DNA of 36,345 bases from Acidobacteriota bacterium (GCA_023415725.1 JAEZJR010000030.1:1-36345), one strand, 5' to 3'. Shown: positions 17,629-26,327, counted from the stretch's first letter. Made by a program: numbers and translations. Notes: generated by a model not told the origin, from the sequence alone.

Positions 17629-18942
17629 TGCTTTCCCGGAACACTTTGGGAAAATATGTCGGGGGGGCGACTCTGCGGGTCTTCACCTGAAAGTTTCGGT
17701 GACTCGCGAGGCAGCATGGGAGGATTTCCCCCAAGGAGAAGAGTTGCTACGACTGTAACCATGCGGAACTCCCGGACTGGAAGGAAAAGTGCGACAGGGT
17801 GTCCTCCGAGGCCGAACCAAACGAAACATGTTTGTTACATTGAAACCGGTCGGTGCCTTTCGGAGCCGACGCCTAGAAGACGAGCATTTGCTTATTTACC
17901 CGCTCGTTACTTTCGTTGAGAAAAGAGGGCCGGGAGAAGCTTCGGCCCTCTTTTCGCTCCCCAGCGGGTGCCGAGGGCCGCTGTGCACCCACCGCCTGTT
18001 GGATGGCGTTACGCCCACGCTCGAACCCACATCGATCATCCCGAGATGGCCGGCGGACACTACCCCGATTGCTGTAGTGACCTCGCTGAAGGGAACCCGG
18101 ATCCCAGCATTCTGGGGCGTTTCGATGTGGTCCCAAGAGACTTTCCGTGATAGTCGGACAGCTTCCCGGCGTGACTGGATGGGGCCTTATTTCCGGGTTA
18201 TCTGTGTGACACGCGATTCCGAACTGTAAACCGGGCGGACTATTAGAACGCGGAAAATTTGTGAAGAAAGGGAATATCAAAGAAGAAAACGGCAAACAGA
18301 AGTGGTACGGGATCTGGCAGCCCCAGGCTTCGAGCGGGCTGATCACCCTCGCGTCCTTTAATCCCTGACCGGCCGGCTGGCTTTCCCGGGCGATTGCTCT
18401 TCGTTCCCGGAAGTCCAGCGACGACTTTGGCAACCTCTGGCGAATCCCCGGACTATCCGGGTCTTATGAGTCCTCACCAATACACCCTAAAGTTCTAAGG
18501 GGGCGGTCCCGGGGCGTTAGTGTTTCCTGCGCATCATATTCCGGTTATGCGGAGCCTCCCGATCGGTTTGTCGGCTCGGCATTGACCGCCAGAGCCACTG
18601 TCCACCCGGAGCGGAACGGCCCGAAGATCACGGGGAAACCGAGCACCTTAAATACGCAATGTGGTCGTTCCGCAGGGATGATGAACTTCACGCGTTCTTT
18701 CGATCCTTTTGCAATGCTGCCTGATCGCCGAGCGCCGCTCACGCCTATTTTGGGTTAGTTGCGTCCCGCCAACCGCATTGCTGTAATCTGGACCGTTCCG
18801 GATCATTCCGGTGGGGTCAATAGCGCGGAAAAACACTCGAAAGGTCGGAATTTTACGCGCCGACCAACCGGAACCGATGCGGCAACTCCGCCCTTACGAA
18901 AGGGGGTTAACCCACGCCCCTCAAGCTAAACTCCTGAAAGGC
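17629..18942. other. 1.3-kb stretch without an intact gene
   Basis: No frame here has convincing composition, ribosome-binding site and a recognisable product. It holds the terminator hairpin at 17920-17955. A short GTG frame at 18261-18368 (36 codons) and two overlapping minus-strand frames at 18545-18836 look vaguely protein-like and may be relics, but I cannot name them. The stretch separates the plus-strand exported-protein block from the minus-strand lipid-modification genes, so it serves as a convergent terminator zone. Confidence 0.5.
17920..17955. terminator. Bidirectional intrinsic terminator hairpin
   Basis: GAAAAGAGGGCCG (17920-17932) pairs perfectly with CGGCCCTCTTTTC (17943-17955) around a ten-base loop. 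The A run on one side and the T run on the other make it usable in both directions. It lies about 290 bases after the beta-lactamase-fold gene and faces the convergent minus-strand genes. Confidence 0.75.
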
Positions 18943-19959
18943 TTATTCGGGGCCCGTTGTGCGGAAGCGAAATCGGCCGACTTCGCGGCGCACCGCGGAA
19001 AGCGTGATACCGCTGGAGCTCATTGCCAGGAACCCCAACACCCACAGCGGAATCGTCAGCAATAGAAAAACGAAGACGGAGAACCCGACAGCGAGAGTTC
19101 GATCGACGCCGAACAGGGCGAGGCCCAGAACAGTGAAAAATTGGTAGCTGCCGACGTTGGCCGGAGTCCCCGGAAGTGCCGTGCCGAGATGTACGATAAA
19201 GAAAACCGCCGTACCGGCCCAGAACGGAAGATCGATCGCATAGGCTCTCATAACCAACCAAAACGAACAAGCTTGGGCGAGAATCAGCATCAGCGAAAGA
19301 AAGAAAGCGGCCAAGGCCGCGGGATGAGCCGCCGCAGCGTGGATCGACCTTAGAGAGTCCTTGATCAGGGAGGGCGCAAACATCGCAGAGTTACTACGGG
19401 GGCGCACGTTGGGGGGATCCGGCAGGGTGGGTGAGTCGAGTCCCTTTTTGACAACCAAAAGGAAGATCCCCGTTGAGACGACTATCAAAGCCCCAAGCAT
19501 TTCTTCCGTTTTCATCAGACTCGGCGGCAGATGAACGAAAGCGGCGGTGACACCGATCCCGGCGACCAGCCACACGCCGTCGAAAAAACGTTCCAGAATG
19601 ATCGTGGGGATTATGCTCAGAGGGCCGGTCTTCAACAGGCTAGCGGCAAGAAAACAGCGGACCCCCTCGCCGATTTTCAGGGGCAGCACCTCATTCGCGA
19701 ATAGGCCGGCGTAAATTGCACGCGTCGCGGAAAAAACGGAGAGGCGACCGAACGGGCGCAAGAGAAGCGCCCATCGCCCACCTTGAACGACGTAGCTCAA
19801 GACATCGAGGGCGACCGCCGCCGCCGCCAACCGAAAGTCGACCACCGCGGTTTGGCGGGCGAGCTCCGAGAGATCGACCGAGTGGAAAACCCAAACAAGG
19901 CAAAGGGCCGCAAAAACAATAGGCAGTAAGCCGCTGATTCGCCGTTTTCCGGTCCGCAT
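18943..19959 (-). CDS. Lysylphosphatidylglycerol synthase/flippase transmembrane-domain protein (YbhN/UPF0104 type)
   Basis: A 338-residue polytopic membrane protein with about eight hydrophobic segments, matching the LPG_synthase_TM family (PF03706), the flippase half of MprF. Typical motifs are GRWALLLRPFG, LFANEVLPLKIGEGVR and GTALPGTPANVGSYQ. The frame is open to 20028, inside the upstream gene; ATG 19959 is chosen because a GGAAAGG sequence precedes it and the chain then starts directly with a short basic stretch and the first helix. It lies 35 bases after the synthase-hydrolase gene on the same strand, so it probably translocates the aminoacylated lipid that the upstream product makes. 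YbhN-like proteins also occur in other lipid contexts, so the substrate is inferred from this neighbour. Confidence 0.85.
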   Translation of the reverse strand: MRTGKRRISGLLPIVFAALCLVWVFHSVDLSELARQTAVVDFRLAAAAVALDVLSYVVQGGRWALLLRPFGRLSVFSATRAIYAGLFANEVLPLKIGEGVRCFLAASLLKTGPLSIIPTIILERFFDGVWLVAGIGVTAAFVHLPPSLMKTEEMLGALIVVSTGIFLLVVKKGLDSPTLPDPPNVRPRSNSAMFAPSLIKDSLRSIHAAAAHPAALAAFFLSLMLILAQACSFWLVMRAYAIDLPFWAGTAVFFIVHLGTALPGTPANVGSYQFFTVLGLALFGVDRTLAVGFSVFVFLLLTIPLWVLGFLAMSSSGITLSAVRREVGRFRFRTTGPE

Positions 19960-19994
19960 GCTGTACCTTTCCGTATTGTCCGCCGTTCCGATAT

Positions 19995-22499
19995 TCACGG
20001 TGCGTTCGTACCCACCCAGTCGAGGCATTCCCCGAGTGTTTCGAAAAGTCCTTCAGTATTTCCCGCAAAAGCGTGATTGTCCGCGTCGACAGAAAAATAC
20101 CTTTTCGGTTCCTTGATCAGTTCGAATTGGCTTTGCGCCGTTTGGCCGCTGACGAATTGGTCCCCTGTCGAATGGACGAAAGCGAGCGGGAGCGGTGCGA
20201 CCTGCGGCAGATACTTACGGACATCGAAGGTCGGCTCGTCCGGGTCGCCGCCCGTTATATAAGTGATGTCGTCCGCGGCGCGCCACCCGAGTTCCGCCTG
20301 GTCCGACAAGCCCAATATTACGATCCCGTTGTAAAGTTTGGCTCGATTAGGCGCGGAGGCCGCGAGCACGACCAGCCCTGCGCCTTCCGACCAGCCGACC
20401 AACGTGATCCGCTCGCCCCAGCGCGGATCGGTCCAGCGGCCGATCTCGCTCAGGTCATCGATTACTTCCGGCTCGGTCAAAACGCCGGACTCGGTCGTAA
20501 ATCCCTGCAAATAGCGTTTCGTGTCTAGAGCGTAAACGTCATAACCGGCCTCAGCCATTTTTTCCGGTATCTCGTCCGCCAGTCCGCCCATACCGCCATC
20601 GCCGGGCAGAAACAAGATCTTCTTGGTTCCGGGGCGCTCGCCGCCTACTGCAGGAAAGAAATATATGTCCTGCTGGGCGCCGCGCAGCACCAAGGCGTTC
20701 TTCCCTGGCGGAGGAAGCGGCCGCGGGTGAAGTTCGTACCAGAGAAAATATGCGCAGGGCAAAGCAAGAATGGACAGAAAAACGGCCGCGGGCCAACCTC
20801 TCCACGATCGCTGCGGCGGCTTTTTGGCTCCCCCGTGGTCGGTGAAGATGAGCTCATCCGAAACCGGATCGATTTCGGAAACGCGCAGTAACGCAATCCC
20901 TATCTGCGGCAGATCGTACACCTTTCGGTAGATCAGGTAACGCGGTTCCCATATATCCGCGAATTTAGCTTTGAAATTCTGCAACCCCGTGTAGCTGAAT
21001 AGAAAACGCACTCGACTGAGGAAATTTCCGATCGTCCGCTCCTCCGGCGACTGGCTCGAATTCGGCAGAAAATGCGAAAGAGCTGCCATCCCCATACTCA
21101 GCCGTTGGAAACCCGCTTTTTTCGCTTCGAGAATTATATTCGTGAACAGGAAGTCCATCGTCCCGTTCGGGGCGTCGATGCGGTGTCGCATCAGGTCAAA
21201 GGTCATCTCACCGGGAACGTAATCCCTAATCTGATTGACGAAGGCGAGAATTCTCCCATCGGGATCGACACCCGCGTAAATTGTCGACTCGCGCATATAT
21301 CCGGCGTCGAATTGCCCTAGGGAAAATGATCGCTCGCGCCTGCCGGAGATGTTCAGCCAATCATCCGAAACTTCCCGCATCCGGTTCACCGTCTCGTCCG
21401 GCACGGGAGCGTCGAAACGCTCCATGCGGTAACCACGGCGTTCAAATTTGTGCAGAATTTTGCGCAGGTGTTTTCGTTTCGGGGATTCGATCAAAAATGC
21501 CTCCAGATCAATAACCGCCTCTTCGCCGATCTTGAGCCGCCGGAAGCCGTTGGCCCGATAGATTTCTAGGAAATCGGCCGACGTCTGATAAAATGCGATC
21601 TCCCAACCCATTTCGCGGCAGAATTCGGTGAATTCGCGGACGATCTTTTGGATTTCCATTACCTCGCCGACCGGATCGCCAAGCGCGAGGGCAACCCCAG
21701 ACGATACTCTATAGGCGACGAAACCGCGATTGTCGCTAGTGAAAAAGAAGGTTTTGTCGCGCCAAAGCTTGAAGAAATCCATTGACGAGCGGCCATTTCT
21801 CTCCGTAATGCGGGCGGCTCGCTGCCTCGCTAGCGGCAGGGTCCGGAACCGATAAATGACCGGACGGAACAGTGACAAAATGGCGTATCCCACCGTCGCA
21901 AATGTCAGAACATAGACCGAACGCGTGAACCAGATCGCGTATTCGGTTTGCGGCACCAAACCTGGGTCGCCGACGAGGGAGACGATAGACAAGGTCGCTC
22001 GCATTGCGTCGAAAAAACGGAAATTAAAATTAAACTCATTGGTCTCAAGCAGCCAGAAACCGATCGTTCCGTAGACGACCACGATCGAGGCGGAGAGCAG
22101 CGCTCGCAGGATATTCGACGTCCAGTCCCAGTCCGCGCTTTTTACCCTAAATTCGCGTCGGGCAAAGAACAACACCGCCAGCAATAACGCCGAAATTGTT
22201 GCTTCCTCATAATCGATCCCTTTGGTTAAGTGAAACACGATCGAGGCCACCGAGAAGAAAGCGACAAAATACAAAGCCCTTTGCTTCCGCTTCAAGATAT
22301 TGATCGATGAGATAATTAGCGCGAAGCCGGCCAGCATCACCAGGAATCTAGCAAGTTGCAAAAACTCAAGAGGGAAGAGTTCAAGAAGTCTGGCGAAACG
22401 CTCGGGTAAGCTCCTGTTAATGACCGAATACAGATTGACTATCCCGCTGCCGCAGGTCGCCGCCGCGATAAGCCAAACAAGAATCGAGCGTCTTTTCAC
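19995..22499 (-). CDS. MprF-type aminoacyl-phosphatidylglycerol synthase fused to a VirJ/AcvB-like hydrolase
   Basis: An 834-residue protein in three parts. Residues 1-215 form about six membrane helices. Residues about 240-540 are a DUF2156 (PF09924) aminoacyl transferase with the GNAT-like signatures FVAYRVSSGVALALGDPVG, KHLRKILHKFERRGY and MDFLFTNIILEAKKAGFQRLSMGMA, expected to move an amino acid from tRNA to phosphatidylglycerol. After one more membrane helix (about 569-588) comes an alpha/beta hydrolase (about 600-834) with nucleophile Ser704 (GWSEGAG), Asp780 (STGDQF) and His809 (DNHAFAG). It resembles VirJ/AcvB, known in rhizobia and Agrobacterium as a periplasmic lysyl-PG hydrolase encoded beside the synthase. 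Here both are one chain. The start is GTG 22499, with GGAGGA 12 bases upstream. The attached amino acid is unknown. Confidence 0.85.
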   Translation of the reverse strand: MKRRSILVWLIAAATCGSGIVNLYSVINRSLPERFARLLELFPLEFLQLARFLVMLAGFALIISSINILKRKQRALYFVAFFSVASIVFHLTKGIDYEEATISALLLAVLFFARREFRVKSADWDWTSNILRALLSASIVVVYGTIGFWLLETNEFNFNFRFFDAMRATLSIVSLVGDPGLVPQTEYAIWFTRSVYVLTFATVGYAILSLFRPVIYRFRTLPLARQRAARITERNGRSSMDFFKLWRDKTFFFTSDNRGFVAYRVSSGVALALGDPVGEVMEIQKIVREFTEFCREMGWEIAFYQTSADFLEIYRANGFRRLKIGEEAVIDLEAFLIESPKRKHLRKILHKFERRGYRMERFDAPVPDETVNRMREVSDDWLNISGRRERSFSLGQFDAGYMRESTIYAGVDPDGRILAFVNQIRDYVPGEMTFDLMRHRIDAPNGTMDFLFTNIILEAKKAGFQRLSMGMAALSHFLPNSSQSPEERTIGNFLSRVRFLFSYTGLQNFKAKFADIWEPRYLIYRKVYDLPQIGIALLRVSEIDPVSDELIFTDHGGAKKPPQRSWRGWPAAVFLSILALPCAYFLWYELHPRPLPPPGKNALVLRGAQQDIYFFPAVGGERPGTKKILFLPGDGGMGGLADEIPEKMAEAGYDVYALDTKRYLQGFTTESGVLTEPEVIDDLSEIGRWTDPRWGERITLVGWSEGAGLVVLAASAPNRAKLYNGIVILGLSDQAELGWRAADDITYITGGDPDEPTFDVRKYLPQVAPLPLAFVHSTGDQFVSGQTAQSQFELIKEPKRYFSVDADNHAFAGNTEGLFETLGECLDWVGTNAP

Positions 22500-23192
22500 G
22501 AAACGATACGATCCTCCGTGACCTTTGGAACATCAATAGATTTGCCGATGCCACATGGACCTTACTACAGCTGACGCAAATCCAGTGCCGAGGCGCTAAC
22601 GGCACAAACGGTGAGACGGACCGCATTCGCCTACCAGGCCTGGTGAGCCCCAAAAAACCTGAACTGGGCCGCAGGCGAATGAGGTTGAAGCTCAGACAAA
22701 GCAGGTCGATGAGGCTGGGGGAGCATTTGAGAACGAGCGCGGAAACTTCAACTTCGCCCGTTTCGAACTCGAATCCAACTCATCCGCATCGTGAAGGCCT
22801 CGTCAAGCTCTTACGCGTACCTACCCCGCGTGACGCCATTTTTCGAATTTAAGATGGAATTGGGGAGACTTTCGAAAAGAATTTTGGACGAAATCGATGA
22901 TCTTTAGTTTCGCGGGTCACAAACATGGGGCGAAAACCGCCGCGCGACCTCGCAGGGCGTTCAGCGCCGGTCCTTGAGGGACTCCAAGTCGGCGCCGAAA
23001 ATGCATCCGACCGGGGATTACAGAATGGACCGTCACCGCGTTCCTTTGGCGAAGAAGCTTGACACTTTCTCGTTTGTTGAGCGCTTATTGAACTGGGAAC
23101 TTGGGCCGTTTCAGTGCCTGAACTTGCGAGCGCGTGGCGACGGGGAAGGAGAGTGCCAATATGGCCAGCAGATTTCGCCAAAAACGCAGGCG

Positions 23193-23247
23193 CTCGAGGG
23201 GGCGGTAAACTGCCCAGCCACTAAACCAATCTGGTTTAAGCCTCGAG
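23193..23247. other. Potential three-way-junction nucleic-acid fold
   Basis: Outer arms CTCGAGG (23193-23199) and CCTCGAG (23241-23247) enclose two hairpins: GGGC...GCCC (23200-23203 with 23212-23215) and TAAACCA-ATC-TGGTTTA (23222-23238). All arms are perfect. It could be a structured RNA, a recombination site or chance. It overlaps the stop codon of the minus-strand frame at 23236. Confidence 0.35.
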
Positions 23248-23424
23248 TGAACTAATCACTCTGCTGACATCGAACGCCAACCGATCGCCTCCTTCCGCCG
23301 GGTATTCTATTCTGATGGTTAACTTTTTGTTTTCCTCCGGCGATCGACCAGCTCGGAGAGTCACTCTGAAATTGAAAAGAATGGCCTCTTCCGGTCCCGG
23401 CGGGTTTGGGGTGGGAAGGGGCAT
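23236..23424 (-). CDS. Possible small protein or protein tail, 62 aa
   Basis: The frame starts at an ATG only nine bases after an in-frame TGA and has no clear ribosome-binding site. The peptide begins with a Pro-rich linker (MPLPTPNPPGPEE) and continues with beta-strand-like sequence (ILFNFRVTLRAG, KLTIRIEYPAEGGDRLAFDV). This looks like the end of a larger secreted protein more than a free small protein. I do not recognise it. It may be a relic left beside the island insertion point. Confidence 0.25.
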   Translation of the reverse strand: MPLPTPNPPGPEEAILFNFRVTLRAGRSPEENKKLTIRIEYPAEGGDRLAFDVSRVISSLEA

Positions 23425-23563
23425 TATCCGTCAGAGGAAGCACCATCTTTCGCAAAAATTGAGGAAAATGGATTCTCCATAAAATTCTCGATCGGCGTAA
23501 GCATCCAGTTATCATCAATTACCGGAAAATTTACTATGCACTTTCTATCCACTTTTGGTGTGA

Positions 23564-23581
23564 AATATGTGCAATATGTGC
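23564..23581. repeat. Tandem 9-bp duplication AATATGTGC
   Basis: Two adjacent exact copies, about 85 bases from the tRNA 3' end on the chromosome side. It could be a protein-binding site near the integration point or chance. Confidence 0.4.
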
Positions 23582-23664
23582 GCCGTGCGAAACAATGTTG
23601 TACTGCCTAAGGGGTTGAAAACAGGCTATTTACTTGAAAATGAAGGGTTTACGGAAAGGGGGGT

Positions 23665-23752
23665 TGGTGCCGGAGGTCGGACTCGAACCGACATGGGCGT
23701 GAAGCCCGCCAGATTTTGAGTCTGGTGCGTATACCAATTTCGCCACCCAACA
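23665..23752 (-). tRNA. tRNA-Leu(CAA) with disrupted 5' acceptor strand; probable attachment-site copy
   Basis: Read on the minus strand, the sequence has a D arm (GCG 23741-23743 with CGC 23727-23729), an anticodon stem CCAGA/TCTGG (23709-23725) with loop CTCAAAA and anticodon CAA at 23716-23718, a long class II variable arm, a T arm (23676-23692) and a 3' end CTCCGGC-ACCA (23665-23675) that encodes CCA. The matching 5' acceptor should be GCCGGAG; instead positions 1-7 (23746-23752) read TGTTGGG, which pairs at only a few positions. The tRNA identity therefore stops near position 7, on the side where the integrase gene lies. This is expected for the 3' duplicate made when an element integrates into a tRNA gene. 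The copy is probably not functional. Confidence 0.85.
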
Positions 23753-23860
23753 TCCACGCAATTTCCTGCTGATTTGGCACTCTTTTGAGGCTTATACGCA
23801 ACCCTAAGCGCAACCAATGGCGCATTCGGTTGACGTAAAGCCGCTGAAGAGAGAACCAAA

Positions 23861-24976
23861 ATGAAACCAAGAACTGGACAGATATTTCAAAACAAGCGCA
23901 ACGGTGCTTGGATAGCAAGAGTATGTTACACGAACAAAAACGGGAAGCGAACCGCTGTGCAACGGCAAGCCGAAAGTAAGACCGAGGCTAGAAAGGTTTT
24001 GAAAGACCTATTAGCCACACTTGAGAAGGGAGGACGGTCGGCATTCGACATTGAAAAGTTGACCGTTAACGACCTCTGCGAGTATTACCTGAAGAACTAC
24101 GTCAAACCCGCCCAAATCATCAACGGGCGAAAGGTGTCTGGGCTTCGGGGGTACATCGAAGTTAGGGGTTACATCAAGGTCTACTGTGCCGAACTCGGCG
24201 GTTTCCGATTGAAGGATTTGGCGTATGAAGACCTACGCAATTTTCGTGACTCGCTACTTAGCCGTTCCACTCAGCAAAGCGTTCAAATCTCCATAGCCAC
24301 TGTTAATCGCTATTTGGCCTACCTTCGCCGTATGCTCTCGATTGCGGAACGGAAAGGTTGGATAGTTAAGAATCTGTTCCGTTGCGGTGATACCCTGATT
24401 CACCAAGCGGACGAAATCAAAAGAACCCGAGTTCTAACGCTTGAGGAGAGCCAAAGGCTAGTTGATTGTTGTACGGGTAGGCGTTCCCACATTCGACCGC
24501 TCGTGATAGCGGCCCTTGATACGGGTTGCCGCTACGGGGAATTGGCTTCCTTGAGGGTCGGGGATGTGGATTTCGAAGCGGGAGTGATTCACGTACTTGC
24601 CGAAAACACGAAGACCTTTAAGTCCCGTGAGGTCGGGTTAACCGCCCGACTGAGAGCCGAGTTGGAAATCCTCTGGAAGCAATCCATAAGGAAGCCGGAC
24701 GCCCTTATATTCGGGAGAACCGATTTCCGACACGCCTTCAAGTCGGCTTGCGAGGCGGCAAGTTTGGAAAACCTTCGGTTTCACGACCTTCGAAGATGTC
24801 ACGCAACAAGGCTAGACGAGTTGGGATTCAGCATCGCCACGATTGGGAAGCAGCTCGGTCACAGTGGGGATTATAAGGTGACTATCCGTTACATCTCCCG
24901 TGACAAGCACAACATCCAAAGGGTCGTCGAAGCATTGGACCAACAACAGCAAAGTTCTGGCGTGGGCAATTTATAA
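23861..24976 (+). CDS. Tyrosine recombinase (phage/island integrase)
   Basis: A 371-residue integrase. The N-terminal part has an AP2-like arm-binding start (GQIFQNKRNGAWIARVCYTNKNGKR), followed by a SAM-like core-binding domain (about 65-170, LTVNDLCEYYLKNYV). The catalytic domain shows Arg224 (DTGCRYGELASLR), a Lys near 251-254 (ENTKTFKS), His308-x-x-Arg311 (FHDLRRCHATRL), His334 (QLGHSG) and the nucleophile Tyr344 (TIRYISRD). It catalyses site-specific insertion and excision. Its start is 109 bases from the tRNA-Leu end, the standard position for an integrase that uses that tRNA as its site. A GAGAGA sequence precedes the ATG. The gene is intact, so the element may still excise. Confidence 0.95.
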   Translation: MKPRTGQIFQNKRNGAWIARVCYTNKNGKRTAVQRQAESKTEARKVLKDLLATLEKGGRSAFDIEKLTVNDLCEYYLKNYVKPAQIINGRKVSGLRGYIEVRGYIKVYCAELGGFRLKDLAYEDLRNFRDSLLSRSTQQSVQISIATVNRYLAYLRRMLSIAERKGWIVKNLFRCGDTLIHQADEIKRTRVLTLEESQRLVDCCTGRRSHIRPLVIAALDTGCRYGELASLRVGDVDFEAGVIHVLAENTKTFKSREVGLTARLRAELEILWKQSIRKPDALIFGRTDFRHAFKSACEAASLENLRFHDLRRCHATRLDELGFSIATIGKQLGHSGDYKVTIRYISRDKHNIQRVVEALDQQQQSSGVGNL

Positions 24977-25445
24977 CAAAGCGGAAGTTCAAGACTAGAA
25001 TAGCCCTTTGTCGGACTTTCTTTTTCGGAGATTCCTAATACTACTCGTTACGATGCGCCAACAGCGAACGGGCTGAAAGCATTTGTCCTTTGACGTTTTC
25101 TCACCTCACTTCCTCGTGTAATACCAAGGATTGTTGGTCAAAATAAGGGTCTATTGACTTTTGGGCAGCTTATGCAAAGATAGAATTGTGATTATGAACG
25201 AGACCGCAAAAATAAGAAAAGATTCGAAAAGCGCACAAGTAGCATTGTGTGCAGTTCGAACGACTGCGTCTCGTTTTCACGGAGCCACCCTTGCGTTTTC
25301 TGCATTTCTTAGCACCCATTTCAAAACTCACAAACCCGTTTTCGCCTAAGTTTTAGGGGAATTAAAACGGTGTCAAGTCGATTCGGAGCCCTGCTTTGCG
25401 GCTAGGGGTCTGCCTCGACGCAAAAAATAAAAAGTGAGTTGAAAA
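24977..25445. other. Intergenic region with one small possible ORF
   Basis: Holds the small frame at 25194-25349 and a TTGACT box at 25155-25160 without a convincing -10 element. Around 25370-25420 there are imperfect complementary segments (GTCGA/TCGAC) that could fold. No excisionase-like gene is recognisable. Confidence 0.4.
25194..25349 (+). CDS. Possible small basic protein, 51 aa
   Basis: A short frame starting MNETAKIRKDSKS with an unremarkable upstream region, basic and Ser/Thr/His-rich. It has no helix-turn-helix that would support an excisionase. It is listed only because island intergenic regions often hold small regulators. It may not be translated. Confidence 0.2.
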   Translation: MNETAKIRKDSKSAQVALCAVRTTASRFHGATLAFSAFLSTHFKTHKPVFA

Positions 25446-25892
25446 ATGAATATGAAAGAGAATGTTGAAGCGAAAGATGTGGTCTATATCCTTACGTGTT
25501 TAGAAGCTGGTTCAGCGCCGAAGGGGGCAGCTTGGGGCTATCGGTTTATTGGAGGGGCTCTAGATGGTCGACGAAATTTCGGCTATTCGACTCCGTGCGG
25601 TTGTGCAGAATGTAATTCGTGTTTCGACGGAACGATTGGGGAGTATTACGCAATTTATCTAGCGTTGCAGGCGGCATCGGAGCTTGCGCCGAATGGTAAG
25701 TATGAGCTTTGTTTCGGTTCTGAGTATTTCAAGGTGGATTACGAGACTGACGTTCTGGAGAGATTTGGGCAAGCCTTTATTTGTCACTTTCTGGAAGTGC
25801 TTGGAGTGGGGATACACAACTTACTTCAATCTTTGGATGTCCGGTTGACCCACTATACCTATGCGAACAACGGTTGCATCCCGATGTTCTGA
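25446..25892 (+). CDS. Hypothetical island protein with a Cys cluster, possibly RNase H-like
   Basis: A 148-residue protein. The order of elements suggests a degenerate RNase H-like fold: an early strand and turn (WGYRFIGGALDGRRNFGYS), then a helix beginning at an acidic residue (GEYYAIYLALQAASEL, Glu66), then a strand with acidic ends (YELCFGSEYFKVDYETD). Four Cys (51, 53, 56, 59) form a CxCxxCxxC cluster that could bind zinc. The family is not recognised and the fold suggestion is weak, because the full acidic catalytic set cannot be placed. The gene is flanked by AT-rich intergenic DNA and followed by a strong hairpin at 25941-25986. Its composition is like its island neighbours. Confidence 0.6.
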   Translation: MNMKENVEAKDVVYILTCLEAGSAPKGAAWGYRFIGGALDGRRNFGYSTPCGCAECNSCFDGTIGEYYAIYLALQAASELAPNGKYELCFGSEYFKVDYETDVLERFGQAFICHFLEVLGVGIHNLLQSLDVRLTHYTYANNGCIPMF

Positions 25893-25940
25893 GATGGGCA
25901 GGATTATTGATTTGGCCCCTTGAATCTAGAAATGGATTCG

Positions 25941-25986
25941 GTAGCGTCCAGATGTGGATTCGATTCTGTCCATATCTGGACGCTAC
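25941..25986. repeat. 18-bp inverted repeat with one mismatch
   Basis: GTAGCGTCCAGATGTGGA (25941-25958) pairs with TCCATATCTGGACGCTAC (25969-25986) around a ten-base loop. The single mismatch forms a G-U pair in plus-strand RNA. No T tract follows. It lies 49 bases after the stop of the hypothetical gene. It may be a processing or termination hairpin or a dispersed palindromic element. Confidence 0.7.
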
Positions 25987-26064
25987 ATAACATAGCCTCA
26001 GCATAGCTTCTCCATATAAAAATTAACTGCGTTTTGGAAACCTTGAACTTTTACAACGGAGAAA

Positions 26065-26084
26065 GATAGTGACTTTGCACTATC
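26065..26084 (+). terminator. Possible weak terminator hairpin
   Basis: GATAGTG (26065-26071) pairs with CACTATC (26078-26084) around ACTTTG, followed by GTTTCTTTCTCTT. The flanking GAGAAA and TTTCTTTCTC can extend the stem across a bulge. The stem is short and its use is uncertain. Confidence 0.4.
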
Positions 26085-26327
26085 GTTTCTTTCTCTTCCA
26101 AAGAAAGAAAAAGTTCCGCCAAAAAGAAAGAAAGGTTTCACGGACTCGTCGTCCGTCTGGGAGACAACGAGAATCCCCCGCTTTGCCCGATTGCGGCGCT
26201 TCAGGCGCATCGGAAATGGAAATAGGTAGGATGGTGGGGCTCCGCGTTGGAAAGGCGCTTAGAACGGCGTTAAATCGTTAACCCATTCACTTACATCAGT
26301 AACAAGCGGCGCACAACAGCCGCCCCC

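Larger units (their letters stand above)
22500..23664. other. 1.1-kb stretch between the lipid genes and the tRNA
   Basis: No strong gene. The part nearest 22500 must carry the promoter of the divergent minus-strand genes, but I see no clear boxes. From about 23430 the sequence becomes more AT-rich. Contents worth noting are the folded element at 23193-23247, the 62-codon minus-strand frame at 23236-23424, and a tandem duplication of AATATGTGC at 23564-23581. Confidence 0.45.
25893..26327. other. Intergenic region with two hairpins
   Basis: No supported gene. It contains the hairpins at 25941-25986 and 26065-26084 and a purine-rich tract (26086-26137) that produces a spurious Phe-rich reading on the minus strand. 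The rest shows no clear structure. Confidence 0.45.

Noticed and set aside
18545..18836. Two overlapping minus-strand frames that might be one frameshifted gene
   Set aside because: The joined sequence matches no family I know and the overlap gives no natural join point.
24977..25445. Excisionase gene next to the integrase
   Set aside because: The only small frame lacks a helix-turn-helix or MerR-like sequence.
25998..26210. Minus-strand frame containing FLFGGTFSFFGRER
   Set aside because: It is read from a low-complexity purine/pyrimidine tract that yields similar phantom peptides in many genomes.
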